From: Paracoccaceae bacterium
Lineage (GTDB): Bacteria > Pseudomonadota > Alphaproteobacteria > Rhodobacterales > Rhodobacteraceae
Reading direction: 5' to 3'
Assembly (NCBI GenBank): GCA_018607905.1
Contig: JABBAP010000011.1
Coordinates: forward strand, 62,001-126,000
DNA length: 64,000 nucleotides
The position numbers were made by a program, and so were the translations under genes. This document shows, in pieces, positions 52,509 through 60,441 of this stretch. Every line of letters begins with the position of its first letter. The first letter of the stretch is position 1. The notes under the pieces are model-generated. The model made no database searches and was not told where the DNA came from. It saw nothing but the letters and a program-made list of their open reading frames with translations.

Positions 52509-53772
52509 AGATTTCTTCCCCGCCAACAAAAGTACGCAAAACTGCGCCCTCCATGCGGCGTTCATCAAACGGCGTGTTTTTGCACCGTGATTTCAATTTG
52601 AACCGATCCATCACAAACGGTTTGTCTGGATCAAACAGCACCAAATCCGCAGGCGCACCCGCAACCAGACGCCCCGCATCCAAACCCAACAGTTGTGCAG
52701 GATTATACGACAACGCCTTCCACAACGTTGCCAAATCCATGAAACCAGCGTGCACCAACGACATGGCCGCTGGCAACAAAGTCTCCAGCCCGACCGCCCC
52801 GCTCGCCGCTTCTTCAAACGGCAAACGCTTGCTTTCTTCGTCCTGTGGCGTGTGCATCGAGCTGATTATATCAATCAAGCCACTGGCCACAGCATCTACC
52901 ATCGCCACACGATCATCCTCGGGTCGCAACGGCGGTTTCACCTTGAAAAAGGTGCGATACCCGTCGATATCCAGCTCGTTCAGCGTCAGGTGGTGGATCG
53001 AAACCCCCGCCGATACAGGCAGGCCAGCCGCTTTGGCCCGCTCCAAAACAGGCAACGCCACCGCCGCCGACAACTGATCCACATGATAGGTCACGCCCGT
53101 CATCTCAACCAACGCCATATCGCGTTCCAACTGTATCCGTTCCGCCATCACCGAAACCGCAGGCAAGCCCAATTTGCTCGCGAACGGGCCAGACGTGGCA
53201 CAGGCCCCATCCGACATGACAGGTTCCTGCGCATGGCCGATCACCACCGCACCCATCATTTTGGCATAGCTTAAACAGCGCCCAAAAATCTTGTTGTTTC
53301 GGTTTACGAAATCACAATCGGTAAAGGCCACCGCGCCCGCGTCCATCAAGAACCCGATCTCGGCCATTTCTTTGCCAGCCCGATCCTTGGTCAGCGCGGC
53401 CATCGGCAACACATTCACTTTGCACACATCCGCCGCACGGCGCGCCGCAAATTGCAACGTCTCAGGGCTATCCACACTCGGTTCCGTGTCCGGCCGCACA
53501 ACCATCGTCGTCACGCCACCCGCCGCCGCAGCTTCGCCAGCCGTGCGAAAACTCTCTTTATGCCGCTCGCCCGGTTCGCAAACCTTCACGCCAATATCAA
53601 TGATCCCCGGCGCAAGGCACTTGCCCCCGCAATCAATGATGTCTCCTTTGGGCAGGGCTTCCCCATCCAAAATAATCTGGCTAATCCGTCCCTTTTCAAT
53701 CGCAACAGCCCCCAGAACATCCGTTCCAGCCTCAGGATCAATAAGCCGCGCATTTGTAAGAAGTAGGGTCAT
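52495..53772 (-). CDS. pyrC: Dihydroorotase-like protein lacking metal ligands (PyrC')
   Basis: Amidohydrolase of 425 residues, start ATG 53772 (GGTGGAAA upstream). The type I dihydroorotase fold is obvious (LAPGIIDI near residue 56, PGERHKESFRTAGEAAAAGGVTT, GLETLLPAAMSLVHAGFM), but the metal-binding HxH after the first strand reads G61-V-K63. The late TDHAPH motif reads SMHTPQ, so its catalytic aspartate is gone as well. Such PyrC' proteins are known as noncatalytic partners that stabilise aspartate transcarbamoylase, and pyrB lies in the same operon. A catalytic dihydroorotase must be encoded elsewhere. Confidence 0.87.
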   Translation of the reverse strand: MTLLLTNARLIDPEAGTDVLGAVAIEKGRISQIILDGEALPKGDIIDCGGKCLAPGIIDIGVKVCEPGERHKESFRTAGEAAAAGGVTTMVVRPDTEPSVDSPETLQFAARRAADVCKVNVLPMAALTKDRAGKEMAEIGFLMDAGAVAFTDCDFVNRNNKIFGRCLSYAKMMGAVVIGHAQEPVMSDGACATSGPFASKLGLPAVSVMAERIQLERDMALVEMTGVTYHVDQLSAAVALPVLERAKAAGLPVSAGVSIHHLTLNELDIDGYRTFFKVKPPLRPEDDRVAMVDAVASGLIDIISSMHTPQDEESKRLPFEEAASGAVGLETLLPAAMSLVHAGFMDLATLWKALSYNPAQLLGLDAGRLVAGAPADLVLFDPDKPFVMDRFKLKSRCKNTPFDERRMEGAVLRTFVGGEEIYARD

Positions 53773-53823
53773 TTTCCACCAGCCCAAGTCTTGTCTACAT
53801 TCAAAAATTCGTGCTGTTTCAAA

Positions 53824-54414
53824 CTACTCACCATCTTTGCTCCGCAGATTTTTCAGCGGCTTGAACGCATCAAGCCCATTTAAAACGCGATCAAAACTGG
53901 GGATCCGCGATTGCTTGTCGCCATCAGAATCCGTCCAGTTTTCCCTGCTAAATGTAACACGGCTCAGCCCATCGCCAATTTCAAAATACTCTGGATCAAT
54001 GTTAACTGGATAGGTCTTTAGTCGTTTACGTCCAAACGGCAAGAGCGTCCCAATAACCCCGTGCGCGTTGGTCAGCGTGTAGTATTTGCGCCCCGAAACG
54101 TACAATTTCCAAACCGTCGCGTTCAACACATTGTAAATCCCGACAATGCCAAAAGCCATCGGGATAAAATTCGAAAGCTCAATTTCGCCCGTAGAAATAT
54201 ACATCACCAGCCCGTGACTATACCCGATGTAGACGAACACCACCCCCATCAGCAGTTCCACAAAGGCGATGTCAGCCAAATTAAATCCCGCCGTGCTGCG
54301 GCCTTGCCAAAGGATTTCCTCGTCGGCCCCTAAAATACCTCGCCACTCATCAGCTGGTCGATCGCGGCGCGGCGTCTTTGGCGCATCCGTTTCAAACCCG
54401 ACTTCGCGGCTCAT
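53824..54414 (-). CDS. Membrane protein with PH-like region, between pyrB and pyrC'
   Basis: 196 residues. Two or three hydrophobic segments ([42 protein letters not shown]) follow a start [13 protein letters not shown], and then a beta-rich part [27 protein letters not shown]. This arrangement resembles bacterial PH-domain membrane proteins. Function unknown. It begins within the pyrB stop (4-base overlap), so it is translated with ATCase, but nothing in it looks like a pyrimidine enzyme. Confidence 0.72.
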   Translation of the reverse strand: MSREVGFETDAPKTPRRDRPADEWRGILGADEEILWQGRSTAGFNLADIAFVELLMGVVFVYIGYSHGLVMYISTGEIELSNFIPMAFGIVGIYNVLNATVWKLYVSGRKYYTLTNAHGVIGTLLPFGRKRLKTYPVNIDPEYFEIGDGLSRVTFSRENWTDSDGDKQSRIPSFDRVLNGLDAFKPLKNLRSKDGE

Positions 54415-55367
54415 ACCATCACCCCCACATTAGCGCCCGCTTCTCGCCGTCCCCGAACCAACAACTCCATCGCCGCCATGCGCACGGCCACACCCATTTC
54501 AACCTGCTCCTGAATAACCGAGCGGCTCAAATCATCCGCAATATCGCCGTCGATCTCCACGCCTCGGTTCATCGGGCCAGGATGCATGACAATCGCATCG
54601 GGCTTGGCATGAGCGAGTTTCGCCGCCGTCAGCCCCCAACGGTGATAATATTCGCGCGGCGATGGGATAAACGCGCCGTCCATGCGTTCACGTTGCAGAC
54701 GCAGCATCATCACCACATCAACGCCTTCCAACCCTTCGGCCATATCGTCAAACACCTCGACCCCGAATTGATCAATGCCACTTGGCAACAGCGTTTTGGG
54801 CGCAATCAACCGAATGCGGCTTTCCATTTTATTCAGCAGAAAAATATTGCTCCGCGCCACACGACTGTGCGCAATATCGCCGCAAATCGCCACGCTCAAC
54901 CGATGCAACCGCCCCTTGGCACGGCGAATGGTCAACGCATCCAGCAACGCCTGCGTCGGGTGCTCATGGCGCCCATCGCCCGCGTTCAAAACCGCGCAAT
55001 TTACCTTTTGCGACAACAGCTCAACCGCGCCTGAATTGGGATGGCGCACCACCAGCAAATCAGGGTTCATCGCGTTCAGCGTTAGCGCCGTATCAATCAG
55101 CGTCTCACCCTTTTTGATCGACGACGCCCCCATCGCCATATTCATTACGTCCGCGCCCAACCGCTTGCCCGCAATCTCAAAACTCGCCTGCGTGCGGGTC
55201 GAATTTTCAAAGAACATGTTGATCTGCGTCAATCCCGCCAACGTATCAGATCGCTTATGCGATTGACGGTTCAGCGTCACGTATTGCTCTGCAAGATCAA
55301 GGATGGAAACAATATCATCGCGGGACAGATTTTCTATCCCCAAAAGGTGCTTGGCGGTAAACGTCAT
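54411..55367 (-). CDS. pyrB: Aspartate carbamoyltransferase catalytic subunit
   Basis: Second step of pyrimidine synthesis; 318 residues. Carbamoyl-phosphate loop [54 protein letters not shown] and the aspartate-binding [11 protein letters not shown] near the C terminus. No regulatory pyrI is seen. The neighbouring PyrC' suggests the dodecameric ATCase/PyrC' type. First gene of the pyrB - membrane protein - pyrC' - plsY string. Leader of 73 bases with no obvious attenuator. Confidence 0.96.
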   Translation of the reverse strand: MTFTAKHLLGIENLSRDDIVSILDLAEQYVTLNRQSHKRSDTLAGLTQINMFFENSTRTQASFEIAGKRLGADVMNMAMGASSIKKGETLIDTALTLNAMNPDLLVVRHPNSGAVELLSQKVNCAVLNAGDGRHEHPTQALLDALTIRRAKGRLHRLSVAICGDIAHSRVARSNIFLLNKMESRIRLIAPKTLLPSGIDQFGVEVFDDMAEGLEGVDVVMMLRLQRERMDGAFIPSPREYYHRWGLTAAKLAHAKPDAIVMHPGPMNRGVEIDGDIADDLSRSVIQEQVEMGVAVRMAAMELLVRGRREAGANVGVMV

Positions 55368-55440
55368 GGCCGACCCCTATTCTGACTCGGGCGTTTATAG
55401 GGTGGAGCGAACCGTGAAACAACCCTGCACGCGACCAAAA

Positions 55441-56238
55441 TTATTCTGCCAAACAGGCCCGAAATCGCGCCTGCATATCCGCAGGCACTGGATGCACGCC
55501 GTACTCATACCCACGGACAAATCGTTCCTGGCCAAACGACCAAAACGCCGTGCGCACCTCGCCCGCGCTTTCCCAAACCAAAATCGCATGTCGATTTTGA
55601 TACGCATTGCTGGATTTCTCCATCGTCAAAAGGGTCAATCCACTTTCCGCGTAAAACGAGTCCGAGATCGGAAAATAAATGCAATACGCCCCGCGCGCAT
55701 GTTTCTCTGCCGCGTCTAAAACTGTTGTCGGGTACGAAAGGCTGTCCAACAGGGCGAGCATGAAAATTACGGCAATTCCGGCCACACCACCGCTCCACCA
55801 ACGCCCAAACCAAACACACACGGCAGCCGAAACTCCCACGGCCCCAACCACCAGCCCAAGCAAACTCAGATGCGCAACGGTGTCATTGGCTCCTGCAAAG
55901 GCCCAGATCAAGCGAATGAAAACCAGCAGCCCCAGTACGCTGCCAAACGCTGCCGCGACAACAAAATCGCCAACCCCCAACCAACGCGCCCCGACCCCAT
56001 ACATCGCCAGCGCAGGTTCATATTTGATCGTCAAAAACCGCAGCAACAAGAACAGGCCAATCAGCACAGAAATGGCGATCAAGATGACAATGCTCAGATC
56101 GCAGCCCCAATCGTCGCACCGCGTCTGCGCATCAAAAATCATCAAATGCAGCATGAACGCAGCCAAAACAGCCACACCGCGCAACAACCATTGCCACGGG
56201 GCCATAAATCCAATCACAATCGCACCAGCTAAAATCAT
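55441..56238 (-). CDS. Integral membrane protein of unknown function
   Basis: 265 residues from ATG 56238. About six hydrophobic segments occupy residues 1-180 (for instance MILAGAIVIGFMAPWQWLLR and LSIVILIAISVLIGLFLLLRFL), followed by a soluble C-terminal part of about 80 residues with several cysteines and aromatic residues (GAYCIYFPISDSFYAESGL, then AILVWESAGEVRTAFWSF). I do not recognise a family. The open frame continues 286 codons upstream, but that stretch is antisense to the uracil-DNA glycosylase gene and is a shadow. Head-to-head with that gene at a distance of 126 bases. Confidence 0.68.
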   Translation of the reverse strand: MILAGAIVIGFMAPWQWLLRGVAVLAAFMLHLMIFDAQTRCDDWGCDLSIVILIAISVLIGLFLLLRFLTIKYEPALAMYGVGARWLGVGDFVVAAAFGSVLGLLVFIRLIWAFAGANDTVAHLSLLGLVVGAVGVSAAVCVWFGRWWSGGVAGIAVIFMLALLDSLSYPTTVLDAAEKHARGAYCIYFPISDSFYAESGLTLLTMEKSSNAYQNRHAILVWESAGEVRTAFWSFGQERFVRGYEYGVHPVPADMQARFRACLAE

Positions 56239-56364
56239 TTTCGCCGTCCCAAATTCTTGTTCAGTCAAAAATACGTCCCAGAATCCGCAGATTTTTCGCA
56301 GACCTTCTGCAGAAAACACGCACCCCACCTTTGCCTCGGTTTTCTTTCCTGCTATCCAAATGAA

Positions 56365-57153
56365 ATGGATTCCTTCGCCGCCCTTACCGCCCTTGATTGG
56401 CAAATCGAACTCGGCGCAGACGAGGCGATTGGCGACTCCCCCGTAAACCGATACGAGCAGAACGTGAAACCTGCTGCGGGTCCGATCCCCAAAACAGGCC
56501 CAACCAGCAACATCAAACCCATCGACATCATGCCCGCGATCCCCAAGGTCGAGGAAGCCGCCGAGGATATCGCCCGAATTCTGGCGGGTCGCTGCAATGA
56601 TCTTGAAACCCTGCGCAATGCGCTGGCAACCTTTGATTTGTGTTCCTTGAAAAAGGGTGCCCGCAATCTGGTGTTCGCAGATGGCAATCCGGCCGCACGC
56701 ATCATGATCATCGGCGATGCCCCCACCCGTGAAGAAGACCAGGTCGGAACGCCTTTCGTAGGCCGCACGGGCAAACTGCTTGATAAAATGTTCGCCGCTA
56801 TCGACATGGATCGAAGCGGCACCGACGCCGCCGCGATTTACCTCACAAACGTCATGCCGTGGCGCCCCCCCCAAGACCGCGATCCAGAGCCAGACGAAAT
56901 CGCCATGATGCTGCCGTTCTTGGAACGTCACATCGCGCTCGCAAACCCTGATATCCTCGTGCCGATGGGCAACATCGCGTGCAAAGCGATCCTCGGCAAA
57001 ACTGGCATCACCCGCATTCGGGGCCACTGGACCGAAGCCTTTGGCAAACCCACGCTGCCCATGTTCCACCCCGCAGGCGTTCTGCGCGACCCGCAAAAGA
57101 AACGCGATTGCTGGGCAGACCTTCTTGCGCTTAAGGCACGATTAAACACATGA
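56365..57153 (+). CDS. Uracil-DNA glycosylase family 4, variant motifs
   Basis: DNA repair glycosylase removing uracil, 262 residues from ATG 56365. Family 4/5-like motifs: IIGDAPTREEDQVGTPFVGRTG (motif A, canonical GEAPG reads GDAPT), YLTNVMPWRPPQDRDP, and MFHPAGVLRDPQKK (motif with the conserved His-Pro). The four Fe-S cysteines of family 4 are mostly missing: CxxC is reduced to LCSL, the next site is MPW-RPP and the last is EIAMMLPFL. So it probably lacks the cluster. An 80-residue N-terminal extension is Pro/Thr-rich. Overlaps the next gene by 4 bases. Confidence 0.87.
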   Translation: MDSFAALTALDWQIELGADEAIGDSPVNRYEQNVKPAAGPIPKTGPTSNIKPIDIMPAIPKVEEAAEDIARILAGRCNDLETLRNALATFDLCSLKKGARNLVFADGNPAARIMIIGDAPTREEDQVGTPFVGRTGKLLDKMFAAIDMDRSGTDAAAIYLTNVMPWRPPQDRDPEPDEIAMMLPFLERHIALANPDILVPMGNIACKAILGKTGITRIRGHWTEAFGKPTLPMFHPAGVLRDPQKKRDCWADLLALKARLNT

Positions 57154-57743
57154 AAATACTCGCATTTTCCGATCTCCACGGCGACAAAGACGCCGCAGCC
57201 ATGCTCGTCAAAGCCAGCGCCGAAGCGGACCTCGTGATCGCAGCAGGCGATTTTTGCAACTACCACAATGGCCTCGCCGAGGCGGTCGCTCTTCTGCGCG
57301 AAATCCCCTGCCCCATCCTAGCCGTACCAGGCAATCACGAAACCGTGGACGAGCTTACCGCCGTTGCCCCGCCCCAAATGACCGTGCTGCACGGCCAAAC
57401 CCGCGCTGTCGGCAATCTGTCGTTCTTTGGCATCGGCTACGGCATCCCCGTCACCCCCTTTGGCGATTGGTCCAAAGACCTGTCCGAGGCCGAGGCAACA
57501 GACGTGCTCGAAAACTGCCACCAAGTCGATATCCTCATCAGCCACTCGCCCCCCAAAGGCGTCGCAGACGTCACCTCACAGGGGCAAAGCGTCGGCTCCT
57601 CTGCCGTGCGTGCAGCCACCGAGCGCCTAAAACCCAAACTCCTTTTGTGCGGTCACATTCACGAAGCATGGGGCCAAACGGGCCTGATCGAAGACACCTC
57701 CGTGCACAACCTCGGCCCAACATTGAACTGGTTCGAGGTTTAG
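57150..57743 (+). CDS. Calcineurin-like metallophosphoesterase
   Basis: 197 residues, compact single-domain phosphoesterase. All metal motifs are present: FSDLHGDKDAA (Asp, His), AAGDFCNY (Asp), PGNHETVDEL (Asn-His), LISHSPPKG (His) and LCGHIHEAWG (His x His). Substrate unknown; family members cleave phosphodiesters or phosphoproteins. ATGA overlap with the glycosylase and zero-gap junction with moaB indicate a single transcript. Confidence 0.9.
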   Translation: MKILAFSDLHGDKDAAAMLVKASAEADLVIAAGDFCNYHNGLAEAVALLREIPCPILAVPGNHETVDELTAVAPPQMTVLHGQTRAVGNLSFFGIGYGIPVTPFGDWSKDLSEAEATDVLENCHQVDILISHSPPKGVADVTSQGQSVGSSAVRAATERLKPKLLLCGHIHEAWGQTGLIEDTSVHNLGPTLNWFEV

Positions 57744-58274
57744 ATGTCAGAGCGTCAATTCATCCCCATCCGTATCGCAATCCTAACGGTGTCCGACACG
57801 CGAAAACTGGCTGACGATAGATCTGGCCAAACCCTCGTGGATCGCCTCACCGCCGACAATCACATCCTCGCAGATCGCAAAATCCTGCCTGATGAGCGTG
57901 ATCAAATCGCCGCGCAATTGCGGGTATGGTGCGCTGATCCAAACATCGACGCCGTCATTTCCACAGGCGGCACAGGCCTGACCGGGCGCGACATCACAGT
58001 CGAGGCACACCGCGATGTATACGAAAAAGAAATCGACGCGTTTTCCACTTATTTCACCATGATCTCCGCTGAAAAAATCGGCACATCCGCCATCCAATCA
58101 CGCGCGTGCGGCGGCGTGGCAAACGGCACCTACCTTTTCGCCCTGCCAGGCTCGCCCGGTGCCTGCAAAGACGGGTGGGATGGCATCCTGCGCAACCAAC
58201 TCGATTACCGCCACATGCCCTGCAATTTCGTCGAAATCATGCCCCGCCTAGACGAACATCAACGCCGAAAATGA
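57744..58274 (+). CDS. moaB: Molybdenum cofactor biosynthesis protein B
   Basis: 176-residue MogA/MoaB-family protein, involved in adenylation of molybdopterin before Mo insertion. IAILTVSDTRKLADDRSGQTLVDRL, then VISTGGTGLTGRDITVEA for molybdopterin binding, and FALPGSPGACKDGWDGIL. The MoaB type is indicated by the GTSAIQSRACGGVANGTYLF segment. Begins at the base after the phosphoesterase stop and overlaps the Nudix gene by 4 bases. Confidence 0.93.
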   Translation: MSERQFIPIRIAILTVSDTRKLADDRSGQTLVDRLTADNHILADRKILPDERDQIAAQLRVWCADPNIDAVISTGGTGLTGRDITVEAHRDVYEKEIDAFSTYFTMISAEKIGTSAIQSRACGGVANGTYLFALPGSPGACKDGWDGILRNQLDYRHMPCNFVEIMPRLDEHQRRK

Positions 58275-58720
58275 ACGATATATTTCACCAAATCGGCGAT
58301 TGGCACAACGTTGGTGTCGAAGCCGCTTGCGTGATCCTGCGCGACACCCAAGACCGCTACTTGCTGCAACTTCGTGACAGCAATTCGGCAACTTTCGGAT
58401 CTGGCCAGTGGGGCATCTTTGGTGGCCGTTTAGAACAGGGCGAAACACCGCGCTGCGCCGCCCTGCGCGAAATCCACGAAGAAATCGGCGTCACTCTCAA
58501 AAATAGCGACATCGCAGCCTTCGCAAAATGCCAATCCGCGCATGGAACACGGCTTTATGCCTTCACCACACCGCGCCGAATTGCACCAATCGACATCACC
58601 CTTGGCGAAGGCGCAGGTTTTGCCTTTTTAACCCGCGATCAGCTTAATTCCATGCCCGTGCTGCCCACCGTCGCCGCGATCCTGCATCACTTTTTTGAAA
58701 TTAACCCAGATCTGCGCTGA
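58271..58720 (+). CDS. Nudix hydrolase
   Basis: 149 residues from ATG 58271, sharing ATGA with the moaB stop. A longer frame upstream lies wholly within moaB and is rejected. Complete Nudix box from residue 50: GGRLEQGETPRCAALREIHE followed by EIGV, matching Gx5Ex7REUxEExGU. It hydrolyses a nucleoside-diphosphate-X substrate that cannot be identified from sequence. Last gene of the short glycosylase operon; 80 bases separate it from the efflux genes. Confidence 0.92.
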   Translation: MNDIFHQIGDWHNVGVEAACVILRDTQDRYLLQLRDSNSATFGSGQWGIFGGRLEQGETPRCAALREIHEEIGVTLKNSDIAAFAKCQSAHGTRLYAFTTPRRIAPIDITLGEGAGFAFLTRDQLNSMPVLPTVAAILHHFFEINPDLR

Positions 58721-58800
58721 TTTTCTTTGGTTTTTCCCAACGGAATGCTATTTTTAGAACGTATCATCTGCAGATACCTGCCACCGACCAAAGGACGCAC

Positions 58801-60438
58801 ATGCGCTTTATCACTCGCAGCCTGATGGGCTTGATGCTCATGACGCTCACGCTCGCGCTTCTTGCGTTGGCGGGAAATAGCATCGTTTCGGCCTATAAAA
58901 ACAAATCCAGCAGCGGTTTTGGCAACCGCGAAGCCCGCGAACGTGTTTTCACCGTCGAAGTTGTCGAAGTCACGCTTGGTGTCCAATTCCCAGAAATCCA
59001 AACCTTCGGCGAGGTCGTCTCTGGTCGCACGCTCGAATTGCGCGCCGCCGCCACGGGCGAACTCGTGCAAATTTCAGACAGCTTTCGCGAAGGTGGCCTT
59101 GTTAAACAGGGCGAAATCCTGTTCCAAACAGACCCCTCAAACGCGCAATCACGCCTGCTTATTTCCGAAAATGAACTGGCCGAGGCCGAGGCGGACCTCG
59201 CCGATGCACGGCGCAATCTAACGCTTGCTAAAGATGAAGTAACAGCTGCCGAAAACCAATTATCCCTGCGTAATAAGGCGATGGAACGCCAAGACAGGCT
59301 ACGCCAAAGAGGCGTTGGAACAGACGCCGCAATGGAGGTCGCAGAACTTGCAACCTCCAACGCAGAACAAGCGCTTTTGTCAAAACGTCTGTCACTGGCC
59401 AACGCATTGGCCAAGATTTCCCGCGCAGAAACGCTTCTGGGGCGACGCCAAATCAACGTAGACGAGGCCAGCCGCCTACTCGCTGACACCACCGTAAAGG
59501 CAGAGTTTGACGGCGTGCTTTCAGATATTTCTGTCGTTTTGGGCCGCCTTGTCAGTGCAAACGAAAAGCTCGGCAGCTTGATCGACCCAACCGCGCTTGA
59601 AATTGCATTCCGTGTTTCAAACGACGAATTCCGTGCCCTTGAAGGGGGCGGATTACAACAGGCCGAAGTGCGCGTTTCCCTTGGCACAGACGCCAGCTTT
59701 TCTGGCCAAATTGATCGCGTTTCCGCCGCCGTTGCACAAGGAAAAACTGGCCGCGAACTTTTCGCGCAGGTCCAAAACGCCGCCACGCTTAACATCCAAC
59801 CAGGTGATTTTGTGTCCGTCGTGGTGCGCGAACCCGTCCTTGAAAACGTCGCGAAAATTCCTGCGATTTCCGCATCCACCAGCGGCGAAGTCCTGATTGT
59901 CGGCGATGAAAACCGGCTTGAAAACGCCACCGTCGAAATCCTGCGCAAATCAGGCAACGATCTGATCGTTCGCGCCGACGATATCGCAGGGCGCCAACTG
60001 GTTCTTGCGCGTGCGCCCCAACTCGGCGAAGGCATCCGCGTGAACCCGCGCGCGCCCGGCGGCCCCGCAATTGAAGCCAAAAAGATGGTCAAACTTGATG
60101 CAGATCGCCGCGACAAAATTCTGACCGCGCTAAAGGCAAACAAACGCCTGCCAGAAGCGGTGCGCGACCGTCTGATCAAGCAGTTCGGACAAGACGAAGT
60201 CCCCGCCGATGCGCTCGAACGGGTCGAATCTCGCATGGCTGCCCGCGCCTCTGGCACGACCACAACCAATGGCGAGACCGTTGAAATCACCGAAGAACAA
60301 CGCGTCGCCATGATCGCTTTCGTGCAAGCAAACGACGCCATGCCAGCTGAAATCAAAACCACCGTGCTCGAACGGCTCAAGCAAAACCGCATCCCCAAAG
60401 CCATGTTTGAGCGAATTTCAAAGCGCATGGGATCCTAA
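58801..60438 (+). CDS. RND efflux periplasmic adaptor (HlyD/MFP family) with a duplicated C-terminal helical module
   Basis: 545 residues. A single N-terminal membrane span or signal anchor (GLMLMTLTLALLALAGNSI), then a lipoyl-like half (LELRAAATGELVQISDSFREG, residues about 75-100), a long helical hairpin with coiled coil (about 115-215), the second lipoyl half and the beta-barrel (to about 400). Adaptors normally end near 370-400. Here a C-terminal extension follows with two 50-residue repeats at 432-481 and 496-545, linked by a Thr-rich 14-residue spacer. They share R, AN, P, QxxxP and ER..xRM positions. Followed 3 bases later by the pump gene. Confidence 0.9.
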   Translation: MRFITRSLMGLMLMTLTLALLALAGNSIVSAYKNKSSSGFGNREARERVFTVEVVEVTLGVQFPEIQTFGEVVSGRTLELRAAATGELVQISDSFREGGLVKQGEILFQTDPSNAQSRLLISENELAEAEADLADARRNLTLAKDEVTAAENQLSLRNKAMERQDRLRQRGVGTDAAMEVAELATSNAEQALLSKRLSLANALAKISRAETLLGRRQINVDEASRLLADTTVKAEFDGVLSDISVVLGRLVSANEKLGSLIDPTALEIAFRVSNDEFRALEGGGLQQAEVRVSLGTDASFSGQIDRVSAAVAQGKTGRELFAQVQNAATLNIQPGDFVSVVVREPVLENVAKIPAISASTSGEVLIVGDENRLENATVEILRKSGNDLIVRADDIAGRQLVLARAPQLGEGIRVNPRAPGGPAIEAKKMVKLDADRRDKILTALKANKRLPEAVRDRLIKQFGQDEVPADALERVESRMAARASGTTTTNGETVEITEEQRVAMIAFVQANDAMPAEIKTTVLERLKQNRIPKAMFERISKRMGS

Positions 60439-60441
60439 CCA

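Noticed and set aside
56239-57096. 286-codon upstream extension of the minus-strand membrane protein frame
   Set aside because: The stretch is antisense to the uracil-DNA glycosylase gene and reads as low-meaning basic/aromatic sequence; the hydrophobic protein starts cleanly at 56238.
58893-60428. 511-residue minus-strand open frame across the RND adaptor
   Set aside because: Ser/Arg-rich shadow of a real gene; no ribosome site or family motif, and the sense strand is an obvious HlyD-type adaptor.
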